Assembly (NCBI RefSeq): GCF_017254835.1
Contig: NZ_JAFKCW010000002.1
Span: forward strand, 1,100,592 to 1,164,591
Direction: 5' to 3'
DNA: 64,000 nucleotides
DNA from: Algoriphagus aestuariicola
GTDB taxonomy: Bacteria > Bacteroidota > Bacteroidia > Cytophagales > Cyclobacteriaceae
Below the pieces are notes generated by a model that saw only the letters and a list, made by a program, of their open reading frames with translations, was not told the DNA's origin and did no database searches. Below are positions 19,501 to 28,093 of the stretch, piece by piece. Numbering within the stretch: position 1 is the first letter of the stretch; every line of letters starts with the position of its first letter. The translations under genes were made by a program, and so were the position numbers.

Positions 19501-20478
19501 ATGCGCTGGTCTATAGACTTCCCGATTCCGCCCTCCCCGCAAAAGATTTCCCATCAAAGCATGATTCTCAGCATGGGCTCCTGCTTTGCCCAGACCATCG
19601 GCCAGCGAATGGGCGATGCCAAGCTCGACGTTTTGGTCAATCCTTTTGGGACGGTATTTCATCCTGTGGCCATCTCTGAGCTTTTGAACCGATCCTTTTT
19701 CGATCGGTCGTTTGAGGATCGTCTTTTGACAGAGCGAGAAGGGCTTTTTCACCACTTTCTTGCCCATTCGGATATTCGGGCCGAATCGTTGGAAAATCTG
19801 ATGCAATTGCTCAGAAACGAAGCCGACAAAACACAATCCCAAGCGCGAGTCGGGACGGACCTCATCCTAACTTTCGGCACTGCTTGGGGTTATGAACTAC
19901 TAGACGGAACCTTGGTTGCAAACTGCCACAAAGTGCCGCAGAACCAGTTCCGCAAAAGGCTTTGGTCCATCGAGGAAATGAAAAGGCCTGTCCTCGAAAC
20001 CCTGCGGGCAATCCGCCTCGCCAATCCAGCTATCCGAATCATTCTGACTGTTAGCCCGGTTCGACACCTGAAGGACGGCGTCGCGGAAAACCAACTCAGC
20101 AAAAGCATGCTCAGGGCTTTATGCCAAAATCTACAGGAGGACCTTGATCGGGTAGACTATTTCCCGGCCTACGAAATATTGATGGACGAACTCAGGGACT
20201 ATCGCTTCTATAAAACCGATTTGATCCACCCGAGTGAAGAGGCGGAAAATTACATTTGGGAGAGATGGCAGCAAGCGTATTTCACTGAGGAAACCAAAAA
20301 ATTGGCCGGTGAAATCAATAAAATCAGACTGGAGCTTGCGCATCGGCCTTTCAATCCCGATACCGAAGCCCACCGCAAATTTCTTCGAAACCTTTTGGAA
20401 AAGCTGGAACGATTGAACTCTCAATTTGATTTTTCTAGGGAGATCGAAGAGGTCACCCTTCGACTACGCTCAGGGTGA
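19501..20478 (+). CDS. GSCFA family protein
   Basis: A 325-residue protein with the name-giving motif MGSCFAQTIGQRM near residue 24, followed by VNPFGTVFHP, TFGTAWGYEL, CHKVPQNQF, TVSPVRHLKDG and DLIHPSEEAENYIW. The pattern of block I Ser and C-terminal DxxHP resembles SGNH/GDSL hydrolases, so an esterase role is plausible, but the family is uncharacterised. The start at 19501 (MRWSIDFPIPPSP) fits family N-termini; an ATG 36 bases upstream adds an unlikely extension. The last residues (TLRLRSG) come from an interspersed intergenic repeat that overlaps the stop codon. Confidence 0.88.
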   Translation: MRWSIDFPIPPSPQKISHQSMILSMGSCFAQTIGQRMGDAKLDVLVNPFGTVFHPVAISELLNRSFFDRSFEDRLLTEREGLFHHFLAHSDIRAESLENLMQLLRNEADKTQSQARVGTDLILTFGTAWGYELLDGTLVANCHKVPQNQFRKRLWSIEEMKRPVLETLRAIRLANPAIRIILTVSPVRHLKDGVAENQLSKSMLRALCQNLQEDLDRVDYFPAYEILMDELRDYRFYKTDLIHPSEEAENYIWERWQQAYFTEETKKLAGEINKIRLELAHRPFNPDTEAHRKFLRNLLEKLERLNSQFDFSREIEEVTLRLRSG

Positions 20479-20484
20479 CAGACC
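20459..20484. repeat. Interspersed repeat CCTTCGACTACGCTCAGGG
   Basis: A short sequence I recognise as very common between genes in Bacteroidota. Here it covers the last codons and stop of the GSCFA gene. A diverged relative in the other orientation (TGAGCTTTGTCGAAG) lies at 60376-60390. Confidence 0.6.
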
Positions 20485-20510
20485 ACCTCGTCATGTCGCA
20501 GCTTCATAAC

Positions 20511-20552
20511 TAAATCCCCCTGCCCCCTTTTCCAAAGGGGGAGTTGGCCAAA
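20511..20552. repeat. C-run/G-run hairpin repeat
   Basis: CCCCCTGCCCCCTTTTCC followed by AAAGGGGGAG gives a strong hairpin. It looks like a dispersed element rather than a terminator, since no T run follows. Confidence 0.5.
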
Positions 20553-20610
20553 AGAACTATCTACGTCCCTCCCAATTTTCCAATCTTTCAATTTTCAAAT
20601 TTTTAAATCC

Positions 20611-22638
20611 ATGTCCAATCGTCTTATCCAAAGCCAAAGCCCCTACCTACTCCAGCACGCACACAACCCTGTGGATTGGTTTCCTTGGGGACCGGAAGCC
20701 TTGCAAAAAGCCGAGACTGAAAACAAACCGATTTTGGTGTCGATTGGCTATTCGGCTTGTCATTGGTGCCATGTCATGGAGCGGGAAAGCTTTGAGGACG
20801 AAGTGACTGCAGAATTGATGAACGAACACTTTGTCTGCATCAAAATTGACCGGGAAGAGCGCCCGGACATTGACAACATTTACATGGACGCGGTGCAGGC
20901 TATGGGACTCCAAGGCGGTTGGCCGCTGAATGTTTTCCTGATGCCCAACCAAAAGCCTTTTTATGGCGGCACCTATTTCCCCAACCTGCAATGGAAACAA
21001 TTGCTGGCCAACATTGCCAACGCGTTTGAAAAACACGAGGATCAGTTGGCGGAAAGCGCCGAAAGCTTTGGGCGAAGCCTGAGCCGAAAGGAAACCGAGA
21101 AATATGGCATTGCCGGCAATGCATCTGAATTCGATCCCGATGATCTCATGGAAATCATCACCAAGCTTTCCTCCCAGTTTGATCCTGAATGGGGAGGAAT
21201 GAATCGGGCACCTAAGTTTCCTATGCCGACGATTTGGGACTTTGTGCTCGATTATGCCCTGCTTTCCAAAAATCCAGACTTGCAGGAAAAAGTCTTCTTC
21301 ACCCTGAAAAAAATCGGAATGGGCGGCATTTACGACCATTTGCGAGGCGGCTTTGCGAGATATTCGGTCGATGGAGAGTGGTTTGCGCCGCACTTCGAAA
21401 AGATGCTCTACGACAACGGCCAACTGCTGGAGCTCTATGCAAAAGCCTATCAGGTCAGCCGAGATGCGTTTTTTCTGGAAAAAGTCACCGAAACCGTCAA
21501 CTGGCTGGAAGCCGAAATGCTCCAAGAAGAGGGAGGATTCCACGCCGCTCAAGACGCGGATAGCGAGGGAGTGGAAGGAAAATTCTATACCTGGACCTAC
21601 GCCGAATTGCAGGCCTTGATGCCGGACGAATTGCCTTGGCTCAGCAAACTCTACAATCTCAAACCCAATGGAAACTGGGAAGATGGCGTCAACATCCTCT
21701 TCCAGACGGAATCCTACGCAGAGATCACCTCCCAATTCAAGCTCGAAGAAAACGAGCTGGTCGATAAGCTCAACGCCGTCAAAGCCAAGCTACTTGAGGT
21801 CAGAAACCAGCGGATTTTCCCTGGAAAAGACGACAAAATTCTCGCGGGATGGAATGGACTGATGTCGGCAGGATTGATTCAGGCCTACCATGCGACAGGA
21901 GAAAAACGCATGCTGGATCTGGCTTTGAAAAACTTGGGCTTTGTGCGGGAAAAGATGATCGTTTCGGGCGTTTTGCATCGCTCTTATAAAAACGGCCAGG
22001 CCTACACCCCAGCATTTCTGGAAGACTATGCTGCAGTGATCCGCGCGGCATTAATGGCTTTCGAAGCGAGTGGCGACGTATCCTGGCTGAACTTTGCCAA
22101 GGACTTGACAGATTTCTGCTTGGATCAGTTTTATGATGAAAGCGACGGATTTTTCTTTTTCAACAATCCCAAAGCAGAGAAACTGATCGCCAATAAGAAG
22201 GAGCTTTTTGACAACGTCATCCCCGCTTCCAACTCGATCATGGCCCGAAACCTCCATAGACTTTCACTTTTGACCTATGAAGAGAAGTACTCGGAGATAG
22301 CGCAAAAGATGCTGGGTGGCATGAAGGATTTGGTTCTCCGCGATCCGGGTTTTCTCAGCAACTGGGCCCATTTCCTGCTCGAATCGCTGGTTCCCTCCGC
22401 GGAAATCGCCATCGTCGGAACAAACGCGAAGTCCAAAGCGGAAGCCTTTCAGCAAGCCTACACCCCAAACTCTGTTCTTTCCTGGTCTGAGAACTTGACA
22501 GAAAATGTCCCCCTTCTTCAGGGAAAAACGCCCGACGCCGAGGGAAATGCCTTAATTTATATTTGTTTTGACAGAGCATGTCGCCGCCCGGTAGCTTCTT
22601 GGGAAGAGGCAATTGCTCAATTACCTTATTTAGCCTGA
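20611..22638 (+). CDS. DUF255 thioredoxin-fold protein, YyaL/SSP411 family
   Basis: A 675-residue cytoplasmic protein. The N-terminal thioredoxin-like domain (about 1-165) carries the CxxC motif [14 protein letters not shown] after [12 protein letters not shown], and then the [21 protein letters not shown] block. The remainder is an (alpha/alpha)6 barrel like those of N-acylglucosamine 2-epimerases ([43 protein letters not shown]). The precise reaction is unknown. The length is normal and there is no signal peptide. It is followed 1 base later by priA, so the two are probably co-transcribed. Confidence 0.93.
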   Translation: MSNRLIQSQSPYLLQHAHNPVDWFPWGPEALQKAETENKPILVSIGYSACHWCHVMERESFEDEVTAELMNEHFVCIKIDREERPDIDNIYMDAVQAMGLQGGWPLNVFLMPNQKPFYGGTYFPNLQWKQLLANIANAFEKHEDQLAESAESFGRSLSRKETEKYGIAGNASEFDPDDLMEIITKLSSQFDPEWGGMNRAPKFPMPTIWDFVLDYALLSKNPDLQEKVFFTLKKIGMGGIYDHLRGGFARYSVDGEWFAPHFEKMLYDNGQLLELYAKAYQVSRDAFFLEKVTETVNWLEAEMLQEEGGFHAAQDADSEGVEGKFYTWTYAELQALMPDELPWLSKLYNLKPNGNWEDGVNILFQTESYAEITSQFKLEENELVDKLNAVKAKLLEVRNQRIFPGKDDKILAGWNGLMSAGLIQAYHATGEKRMLDLALKNLGFVREKMIVSGVLHRSYKNGQAYTPAFLEDYAAVIRAALMAFEASGDVSWLNFAKDLTDFCLDQFYDESDGFFFFNNPKAEKLIANKKELFDNVIPASNSIMARNLHRLSLLTYEEKYSEIAQKMLGGMKDLVLRDPGFLSNWAHFLLESLVPSAEIAIVGTNAKSKAEAFQQAYTPNSVLSWSENLTENVPLLQGKTPDAEGNALIYICFDRACRRPVASWEEAIAQLPYLA

Positions 22639-22639
22639 A

Positions 22640-25162
22640 TTGGTGGAAAGTCTCTTTGCAGAACAGGATTTGGCGGAAACAAGCGGCGGAAACAACTTCG
22701 CGGATATCATCCTGCCCGTCCCCATTCCCCGGATGTTCACTTACAAAATCCCCGCTTTGCTGCGGTCCCAAATTCAGATTGGGGCACGGGTGATCGTGCA
22801 GTTTGGCAAAAAGAAAGTGCTGACGGGCATCATCGGGAAGGTGCACAACAAGCCTCCCCAAGCCTACGAAGCCAAGCCCATTCTCGACGTGCTGGATATA
22901 CAGCCCAGCGTCAATCCCCTTCAAATCCGCTTTTGGGTTTGGATGGCGGAATACTACTGTTGCCATATCGGCGAGGTGATGTTCGCGGCCTTGCCTTCTG
23001 GACTTCGGCTTTCCTCCGAAAGCAAGATCCAGCTCAATCCGAATTTTAACCCGGAAACGAGTAAATACCCGCTCGACCTTCGTGAGGAAAAAATCCTCGA
23101 AGCACTCGAGAACAAGGATGAACTCAGCTACGAGGACTGCGAAAAAATCCTCGGAGTAAAGACAATTCACCCCATTCTGAAAAGCTTGGTCGCCAAGGAA
23201 GCGATCTTGATTTTCGAACGGGTGCAAGAAAAATACACGCCGAAAGTCGAAACCAGAGTCAGGCTGGTACCCGAGCTCGCAGCGGACAAAAACGCGCTCC
23301 AGGCAATATTTGAAACCGTCCAAGGCAAGCCCAAGCAAGAGTCCATCCTTCTGAAATACCTTCGGGACGTGCCGGTTTTTCAAAATCCCAAATTGAATGA
23401 AAACGGACTGGACAAAGCATCCCTTTTGGAAGAAGGCGATTCGGAAAGCTCACTGAAAACACTGATCAAAAACGGAATTTTCGAATCCTTCAAGCATGTG
23501 GTCAACCGGATTGAGGAGGAAAAAGCCGAGCGCGAAGCCTACGATCTTTCGTCCACACAGCAGGCTGCCTTCGAGGAGATCAAAACCCATTTTGAAAGCA
23601 AGCAATGCGTGCTGCTGCATGGCGTGACCGGGAGCGGCAAGACCGAAATCTACATCAAGCTGATCCAGGAAGTCTTGGAAAGTGGTTCCCAAGTCTTGAT
23701 GCTGCTGCCCGAGATCGCCTTGACCACACAGATTGTCAGTCGCCTCAGACAGGTCTTTGGCTCGCAGATGGGAGTCTATCATTCCAAATATTCCGACAAT
23801 GAGCGGGTTGAGGTGTGGAATGGAGTCCTCAGCGGGAGGTTTTCATTCGTCGTCGGCGTGAGGTCTTCCGTCTTTTTGCCCTTCGACAGCCTGGGCCTGA
23901 TCATCGTGGACGAAGAGCATGAGCCTAGCTACAAGCAATTTGACCCGGCACCGCGGTTTCATGCCCGGGATGCCGCCATCATGCTGGCCTATTTCCATCA
24001 GGCAAGGACGCTCCTCGGCTCAGCGACGCCTTCTTTCGAGTCCTATTACAATGCCACCCAAGGAAAATATGGATTGACCGAACTCCAGCACCGCTTTGGA
24101 GATGCCAGCATGCCCGAGTATCATCTGGCAAACCTTTCGGCGGACCGAAAGAAAAACCTGCTAAAACTGGATTCCACCCGTATGATGCGTGAAAAGATCC
24201 AAGCAGCATTGGATCGCCAAGAGCAGGTGCTCATTTTCCAAAACCGTAGAGGCTATTCTCCCTACGTGCAGTGCGAGGATTGCGGCTGGACAGGGCAATG
24301 CGTGCAGTGTGACGTGAGCCTCACCTACCATCAATTTGCCGAGGAATTGCGCTGCCACTACTGCGGCTACAAGGAAAAAATCCCGCAAAGCTGTCCGGCC
24401 TGCGGAAGCACACAGTTGACTACCCAAGGCATAGGCACAGAGCGGATCGAAGAATCGCTGAGTCTGCTTTTTCCCGAAGCTAGAATGGGGAGGATGGACT
24501 TGGACACGACCCGAAACAAATACGGCTACCAAAGGCTGCTGGACGAGTTTGGGGCTGGGCAGATCGATATTCTGGTGGGAACGCAAATGATCACCAAAGG
24601 CTTGGACTTTGGCAAAGTCACCGTCGTGGGCATCTGGGATGGAGATCGGATCTTAAACTTCCCAGATTTCAGAGCCGGAGAACGCGCCTATCAACAGATC
24701 ACGCAGGTCGCAGGTCGGGCAGGAAGGCGTGATGTAAAAGGCCAAGTGGTCATCCAGTCCAGAAATCCCGAGAACGAACTGTTCGACAAAGTCCTCAGAG
24801 GAGACTATTTCGAGTTTTTCCGTCAGGAAATGTTCGACAGAAAGAAGTTCTATTACCCTCCCTATGTGAAGCTGGTGAAGATCACCACCCGCCATGCCGA
24901 CTTCAAAATCGCCGAAAAGGCCGCCCATGCGCTGCATCGTGAGATGGCGAATGTTCAGGCAAAAAAAATCGTCTTGGGACCGGAAAAAGGCATCATCGCC
25001 CGCATCAAAAACCAATACCAGTTTGAAAGTATGATCAAGCTGGATAGATCGGGAAACACGCAGGCTGTATTTAAGGAACAGCTCGCTAAAATCCTCGAAG
25101 AGCTACAGTCCCGCCCCGAATTCCGCTCCGTACGCTGGGTGGTGGATGTGGATCAGAGTTAA
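22640..25162 (+). CDS. priA: Primosomal protein N', replication-restart helicase PriA
   Basis: An 840-residue DNA helicase that reloads the replisome at stalled forks. The N-terminal 3'BD/winged-helix region begins ADIILPVPIPRMFTYKIP. Walker A is GVTGSGKTE near 329-337 and the DEEH box is IIVDEEHEPSYKQF near 424. The zinc-binding insert with eight Cys is in about 544-590 (CEDCGWTGQCVQCDVS; CHYCGYKE; CPACGS). The helicase core continues with TQMITKGLDF and QVAGRAGR. No ATG exists near the expected start; translation begins at TTG 22640 or GTG 22643 immediately after the previous stop, suggesting coupling. Confidence 0.96.
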   Translation: MVESLFAEQDLAETSGGNNFADIILPVPIPRMFTYKIPALLRSQIQIGARVIVQFGKKKVLTGIIGKVHNKPPQAYEAKPILDVLDIQPSVNPLQIRFWVWMAEYYCCHIGEVMFAALPSGLRLSSESKIQLNPNFNPETSKYPLDLREEKILEALENKDELSYEDCEKILGVKTIHPILKSLVAKEAILIFERVQEKYTPKVETRVRLVPELAADKNALQAIFETVQGKPKQESILLKYLRDVPVFQNPKLNENGLDKASLLEEGDSESSLKTLIKNGIFESFKHVVNRIEEEKAEREAYDLSSTQQAAFEEIKTHFESKQCVLLHGVTGSGKTEIYIKLIQEVLESGSQVLMLLPEIALTTQIVSRLRQVFGSQMGVYHSKYSDNERVEVWNGVLSGRFSFVVGVRSSVFLPFDSLGLIIVDEEHEPSYKQFDPAPRFHARDAAIMLAYFHQARTLLGSATPSFESYYNATQGKYGLTELQHRFGDASMPEYHLANLSADRKKNLLKLDSTRMMREKIQAALDRQEQVLIFQNRRGYSPYVQCEDCGWTGQCVQCDVSLTYHQFAEELRCHYCGYKEKIPQSCPACGSTQLTTQGIGTERIEESLSLLFPEARMGRMDLDTTRNKYGYQRLLDEFGAGQIDILVGTQMITKGLDFGKVTVVGIWDGDRILNFPDFRAGERAYQQITQVAGRAGRRDVKGQVVIQSRNPENELFDKVLRGDYFEFFRQEMFDRKKFYYPPYVKLVKITTRHADFKIAEKAAHALHREMANVQAKKIVLGPEKGIIARIKNQYQFESMIKLDRSGNTQAVFKEQLAKILEELQSRPEFRSVRWVVDVDQS

Positions 25163-25205
25163 GGTAAGCTCTTCATTGACCAACCCTTTGATGAACCCTC
25201 TCTCA

Positions 25206-25245
25206 ATACAAAAGCCGGACGATTGATCGTCCGGCTTTTGTATTG
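25206..25245. terminator. Strong bidirectional terminator after priA
   Basis: AATACAAAAGCCGGACGAT pairs with ATCGTCCGGCTTTTGTATT across a 2-nt centre, a near-perfect 19-bp stem between converging genes. Confidence 0.88.
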
Positions 25246-25269
25246 CGGAATTCTACTTTGGTAATGTCA

Positions 25270-26046
25270 CTATTGAAGTTCTTCCAAAATCTTTTCTATC
25301 TCCACTCCAATTCTGTCAATCTCCGCAACATACTTGTCAGTATCCTCATTTATCGCTTTTAATATTATCTCGCTATGCTGTATTCTTAAATCACAATACT
25401 TCAAAAGCAGTTTATTTTGCTCTATAAATTCAGCTGGCAAGTTATCGATAGAATTAAGCCCTTTTACTATTTCCTTGTTTTCATTCCACAACACAATCCC
25501 CTTGCTAAATTCCTTCATCAAATATTGTGGTTCGGACGTGTCAATCACGCTAAACACTGCGAGTGACGTGCTTTCATTCTCAACAAATCTTTCAATCTCC
25601 TTATCGTAAGCTACAGTATCAAAATCAGATTGAGATAACTCTCCCTCTACAAAAACTGACCCCATAATCAAGGCAAGTAGTATCACCATAAAAATCGCTC
25701 CGATGCCGGTTGCTTTCCATCCGCTGAAAAATTCACCGCCCGATTCCTTGTGCTCCTTTAACCATTGTCCTTGTATTCTTTCAACGATCAAATAAATTAT
25801 CCCTGAGTAAATTGCAGGTATCAACGCATTTGGAATCTTATCAATTATGGGTTCTGGTATCGAAAATATTCCAACAAATACTACAAAGGTTGAGATGATT
25901 CCGATTATAAAAGCTTTTTTTCCATTATCCTCTTGGTTATAAGCTTCGTAATTCTTTTTAACTAGATACCCAGCTGCTGCAGGACCGCCAAAATATGTTG
26001 CTATAGAAATCGCTCTTTGAGAAAAGAGCTTTTTTGTTCCTTCCAT
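25270..26046 (-). CDS. AT-rich membrane protein of unknown function
   Basis: A 258-residue protein. An N-terminal part resembles the YLVKKNYEAYNQ/GKKAFIIG segment seen in small multi-helix membrane proteins, with three or four hydrophobic helices (about 14-26, 44-65, 72-90, 108-132), followed by a C-terminal extracytoplasmic or cytoplasmic helical domain with a Glu-rich end (IDRIGVEIEKILEELQ), perhaps a coiled coil. I cannot name the family. Codon use is clearly more AT-rich than priA, so transfer is likely. The attC-like repeat lies directly upstream. Confidence 0.75.
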   Translation of the reverse strand: MEGTKKLFSQRAISIATYFGGPAAAGYLVKKNYEAYNQEDNGKKAFIIGIISTFVVFVGIFSIPEPIIDKIPNALIPAIYSGIIYLIVERIQGQWLKEHKESGGEFFSGWKATGIGAIFMVILLALIMGSVFVEGELSQSDFDTVAYDKEIERFVENESTSLAVFSVIDTSEPQYLMKEFSKGIVLWNENKEIVKGLNSIDNLPAEFIEQNKLLLKYCDLRIQHSEIILKAINEDTDKYVAEIDRIGVEIEKILEELQ

Positions 26047-26090
26047 TTACAATCTTTGATTATCACTTTATTGTTTACTCCTATTATTTC

Positions 26091-26278
26091 CAACGTTTAG
26101 TATATGGCAAGTAGGGCAGTAGAAAGCACTAAACTTTCAATTTTGCATTGAGCCAAAGCGTTGTATTTTGTTTTTATTTTATTCCTTTAAAAGCCAAATC
26201 AACGATTTGGCGGTGTTGGTAAATAACACTTAACTTTCGTAAACCACCGAATCCCCTATTTGCTATATACAGTGTTAG
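26091..26278. repeat. Palindromic attC-like repeat element with 25-bp imperfect terminal inverted repeats
   Basis: Left arm 26091-26116 and right arm 26254-26278 are near-complementary; TATATGGCAAGTAGGG pairs with the complement of TATATAGCAAATAGGG, 14 of 16. A perfect internal hairpin GCCAAATC-AAC-GATTTGGC sits at 26193-26211. On the minus strand it starts at the stop codon of the 26275-26700 gene (AGCTAAC) and ends in GTTGGAA, in the order R''-like then R'-like core of an integron attC. I recall near-identical sequences after lone genes in other Bacteroidota, unverified here. A MITE-like element is the alternative. Confidence 0.65.
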
Positions 26279-26700
26279 CTACTGGTTTTATTTATTTTTT
26301 TCAATAATTCATCTTTATTGTCAATCCCGTCAAGAATATATGCAGTTCCTGAGTTACTCTCGATTCTATGTCCATTTGGAATTTTTTTTAGTTGTCGGAT
26401 AGAGTCAAGAGAGATTTTGTGCTTAACAGCCCCTTTTTCTTCAATTATCAGGTAATCGTCTTGTATCTCGTAAGAGCTAGAGAATTTTGCACGAAAGTTT
26501 CTGTCGAAATAAATCCAAGCGAAGGGTAGAACAATAAGACCAACTAATAGGGGAGCTTTTATCTCAACTCCTAATGTCGACCAATTATTGAATAACATAT
26601 AAATCATTACTGTAGCACCAATTCCATATTGAACAGACATAATCGTTCTATTTCGTTTTATTGCTTTAGCTTTATTATCTTCTGAGTATTGATATTTCAT
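26275..26700 (-). CDS. Cassette-like AT-rich small membrane protein
   Basis: A 141-residue protein with two membrane helices (about 23-40 and 48-66) and a cytoplasmic beta-rich tail (SSSYEIQDDYLIIEEKGAVKHKISLDSIRQLKK), a layout like PH-domain or YcxB-like membrane proteins, though I do not make that assignment. The gene is framed by GTTAGCTAC just upstream of its start and GTAGCTAAC at its stop (26710-26718 and 26274-26282 on the plus strand, inverted), as in a mobile gene cassette. The stop codon lies inside the right arm of the repeat. Strong AT bias. Confidence 0.75.
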   Translation of the reverse strand: MKYQYSEDNKAKAIKRNRTIMSVQYGIGATVMIYMLFNNWSTLGVEIKAPLLVGLIVLPFAWIYFDRNFRAKFSSSYEIQDDYLIIEEKGAVKHKISLDSIRQLKKIPNGHRIESNSGTAYILDGIDNKDELLKKINKTSS

Positions 26701-26723
26701 TTTTTACTTGTAGCTAACATAAA

Positions 26724-26743
26724 ATAGGCGCAATTGCGCCTAT
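26724..26743. repeat. Perfect 20-bp palindrome
   Basis: ATAGGCGCAATTGCGCCTAT is its own reverse complement. It sits upstream of the cassette-like gene, between it and a tRNA-like fragment. Possibly a terminator-like or REP-like element. Confidence 0.6.
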
Positions 26744-26755
26744 CTCTCGTATCTC

Positions 26756-26812
26756 CTCCCTGCCATGACTCGAACCTACTAAAATCTTCTGATTTTAAAA
26801 AGGCAGATTTCG
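26756..26812 (-). other. tRNA 3'-end-like remnant with hairpin
   Basis: On the minus strand AGGTTCGAGTCATGGCAGGGAG resembles a T-loop (TTCGAGT) and 3' acceptor strand, but no matching 5' half is present. Next to it is the hairpin TAAAATC-TTCT-GATTTTA. It could be the scar of an integration into a tRNA gene. Confidence 0.35.
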
Positions 26813-26876
26813 CTTTTTCCTTACATGAATAGGTACTTAAGAAGCCAGCTCGGCTCTGAAAAAGATTTCTTCAATC

Positions 26877-27485
26877 CTACAAAATATCCTCTACATCGAG
26901 TGAAAAGCCGGGCAGTACCGTCGACTTGACCCGGTCTCCGGAGGTAAAAAGTCGGGAAGGCTGAAATCTCCCATCGACCAAGGTGTAGATCAAAAGGGTG
27001 CAATCTGTAGGATGTACTATCCAATACTCTCGAACTCCAAATTCCTCATACAAGTCGTATTTGTTTTGAAGCTCGACACGGCTATTTCCCGGAGAAATGA
27101 TCTCCACGATCAAATCCGGGGCGCCAAAACAGCCTCTGTCATCCAGTTTGGAAGGATCGCAGATCACAGAAATATCGGGCTGGACGACTGAATCGATTTT
27201 TGAAAACTCGGGATTCCTTGAAAACCTGACATCGAATGGAGCTGAATAAACCTTGCAGGGATGCCCTTTCAGAAAATCCCAAATCCTCGATGTTAAGTTG
27301 ACGGAAACCTCCTGATGTCTTCGATTTGGAGCGGCAGCTTTTCTAAAAACCTTTCCTTTGATCAATTCGACAATTTCTTCAAAGTCCCATTTGAGGTAAT
27401 CAGCGTAGGAATAGGCTACTCGCTCCGACTCATCGAACGTATCCAAATTGAACTTCTCCTTCTGGGGGATTCTATATTCTTTCAT
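26877..27485 (-). CDS. Uma2-family PD-(D/E)XK nuclease-like protein
   Basis: A 202-residue DUF820/Uma2 protein. The core is visible as LIKGKVFRKAAAPNRRHQEVS, PFDVRF, VVQPDISVICDP and PDLIVEIISPGNSRVELQNK, giving the D...ExI catalytic pattern of restriction-endonuclease-like folds; no DNA target is known. The C-terminus stops early: 8 codons of a matching end (IFFRAELAS) lie just downstream in another frame, suggesting a small insertion or frameshift that cut the tail. A single-gene unit in the accessory patch. Confidence 0.85.
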   Translation of the reverse strand: MKEYRIPQKEKFNLDTFDESERVAYSYADYLKWDFEEIVELIKGKVFRKAAAPNRRHQEVSVNLTSRIWDFLKGHPCKVYSAPFDVRFSRNPEFSKIDSVVQPDISVICDPSKLDDRGCFGAPDLIVEIISPGNSRVELQNKYDLYEEFGVREYWIVHPTDCTLLIYTLVDGRFQPSRLFTSGDRVKSTVLPGFSLDVEDIL

Positions 27486-27835
27486 GGCCGAACTCAGTCT
27501 TGTTAACCGCTTCTCTCGAATTTAACTAAAAATCAAATGCACAGCACCTTTCTTCGAAATCGTGCAAAGAAATCTTGTCACTCTGAGGCAAGGAACTTAA
27601 ACTCGCTTTATCGGATTTCAACTGCCCCTACACATCAAACTTTAAGCGCGTCCTTCAGCATCTCCACTTCTCTGAAAAAAGAATTCAAGACGCCAGCTCG
27701 TTTTTGGAGAAGATTTTCCCGCTTGCCTTTTCTTTCGAAAGTCCGGCAAAAAATCGGATTCCACTATTCGAAATTTCAATATTTGGAACCAATTTCCATG
27801 ATCTATGCGTATATTTTATATTCAATGCGCATGCG
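27486..27835. other. Intergenic region with remnant repeat, upstream of the RHH/PIN module
   Basis: No convincing gene. Bases 27646-27740 are a diverged copy of the 3' end and downstream flank of the Gfo/Idh gene at 28551-28640. The rest shows no recognisable feature; the toxin-antitoxin promoter should lie in its right part. Confidence 0.5.
27646..27740 (-). repeat. Direct-repeat copy A of a gene 3' end
   Basis: About 90% identical over 60 bases, with more diverged flanks, to the segment 900 bases to the right. In the minus frame it still encodes KEKASGKIFSKNELAS and a stop, like the end of the Gfo/Idh protein. No longer part of a gene. Confidence 0.75.
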
Positions 27836-28093
27836 ATGAAAAAGCGACTTAATATCACGATAGAGGAAGATTTGCTTGAGAAAATCAAGGAATACGCCGA
27901 ATCCCAAGACAGAAGCGTATCCGATTTGGTACAGGATCATTTCATTACGCTACTTAAGCCCCCGTCCACGCTACCCAATGGGATGACTTTGGTAGAATTC
28001 ATGAAGTCTCTTCCCAAGTCCAAAGTTGAATTCCCGGAAGATTATGACTGGAAGAAGGAATATTACGAGTCCAGGAAAAAAATGGGGCAATGA
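27836..28093 (+). CDS. Antitoxin with ribbon-helix-helix-like N-terminus
   Basis: An 85-residue antitoxin for the PIN protein encoded next. The N-terminus MKKRLNITIEEDLLEKIKEY plus SQDRSVSDLVQDHF is the DNA-binding ribbon-helix-helix pattern (DUF6364-like); the acidic and aromatic C-terminal tail (PEDYDWKKEYYESRKK) is the usual toxin-wrapping segment. The start at 27836 fits the family; the longer open frame to the left runs into the repeat remnant. The stop overlaps the toxin ATG (ATGA). It probably represses its own operon. Confidence 0.88.
   Translation: MKKRLNITIEEDLLEKIKEYAESQDRSVSDLVQDHFITLLKPPSTLPNGMTLVEFMKSLPKSKVEFPEDYDWKKEYYESRKKMGQ

Noticed and set aside
20647-21735. Minus-strand 362-codon frame inside the DUF255 gene
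   Set aside because: Antisense shadow of a long conserved gene, Val/Phe/Gly-rich as such shadows are.
26091-26278. Insertion sequence
   Set aside because: There is no transposase and only 188 bases; the repeat may be a MITE or attC-like site but not an IS.
27537-27839. Plus-strand open frame of 100 codons left of the RHH/PIN module
   Set aside because: It runs through the repeat remnant and has no protein-like composition or recognisable start context.
27685-27888. Minus-strand frame ending KASGKIFSKNELAS as a gene
   Set aside because: Only the last 15 or so residues resemble a known protein end; the rest overlaps the antitoxin gene start. It is a repeat copy, not a gene.
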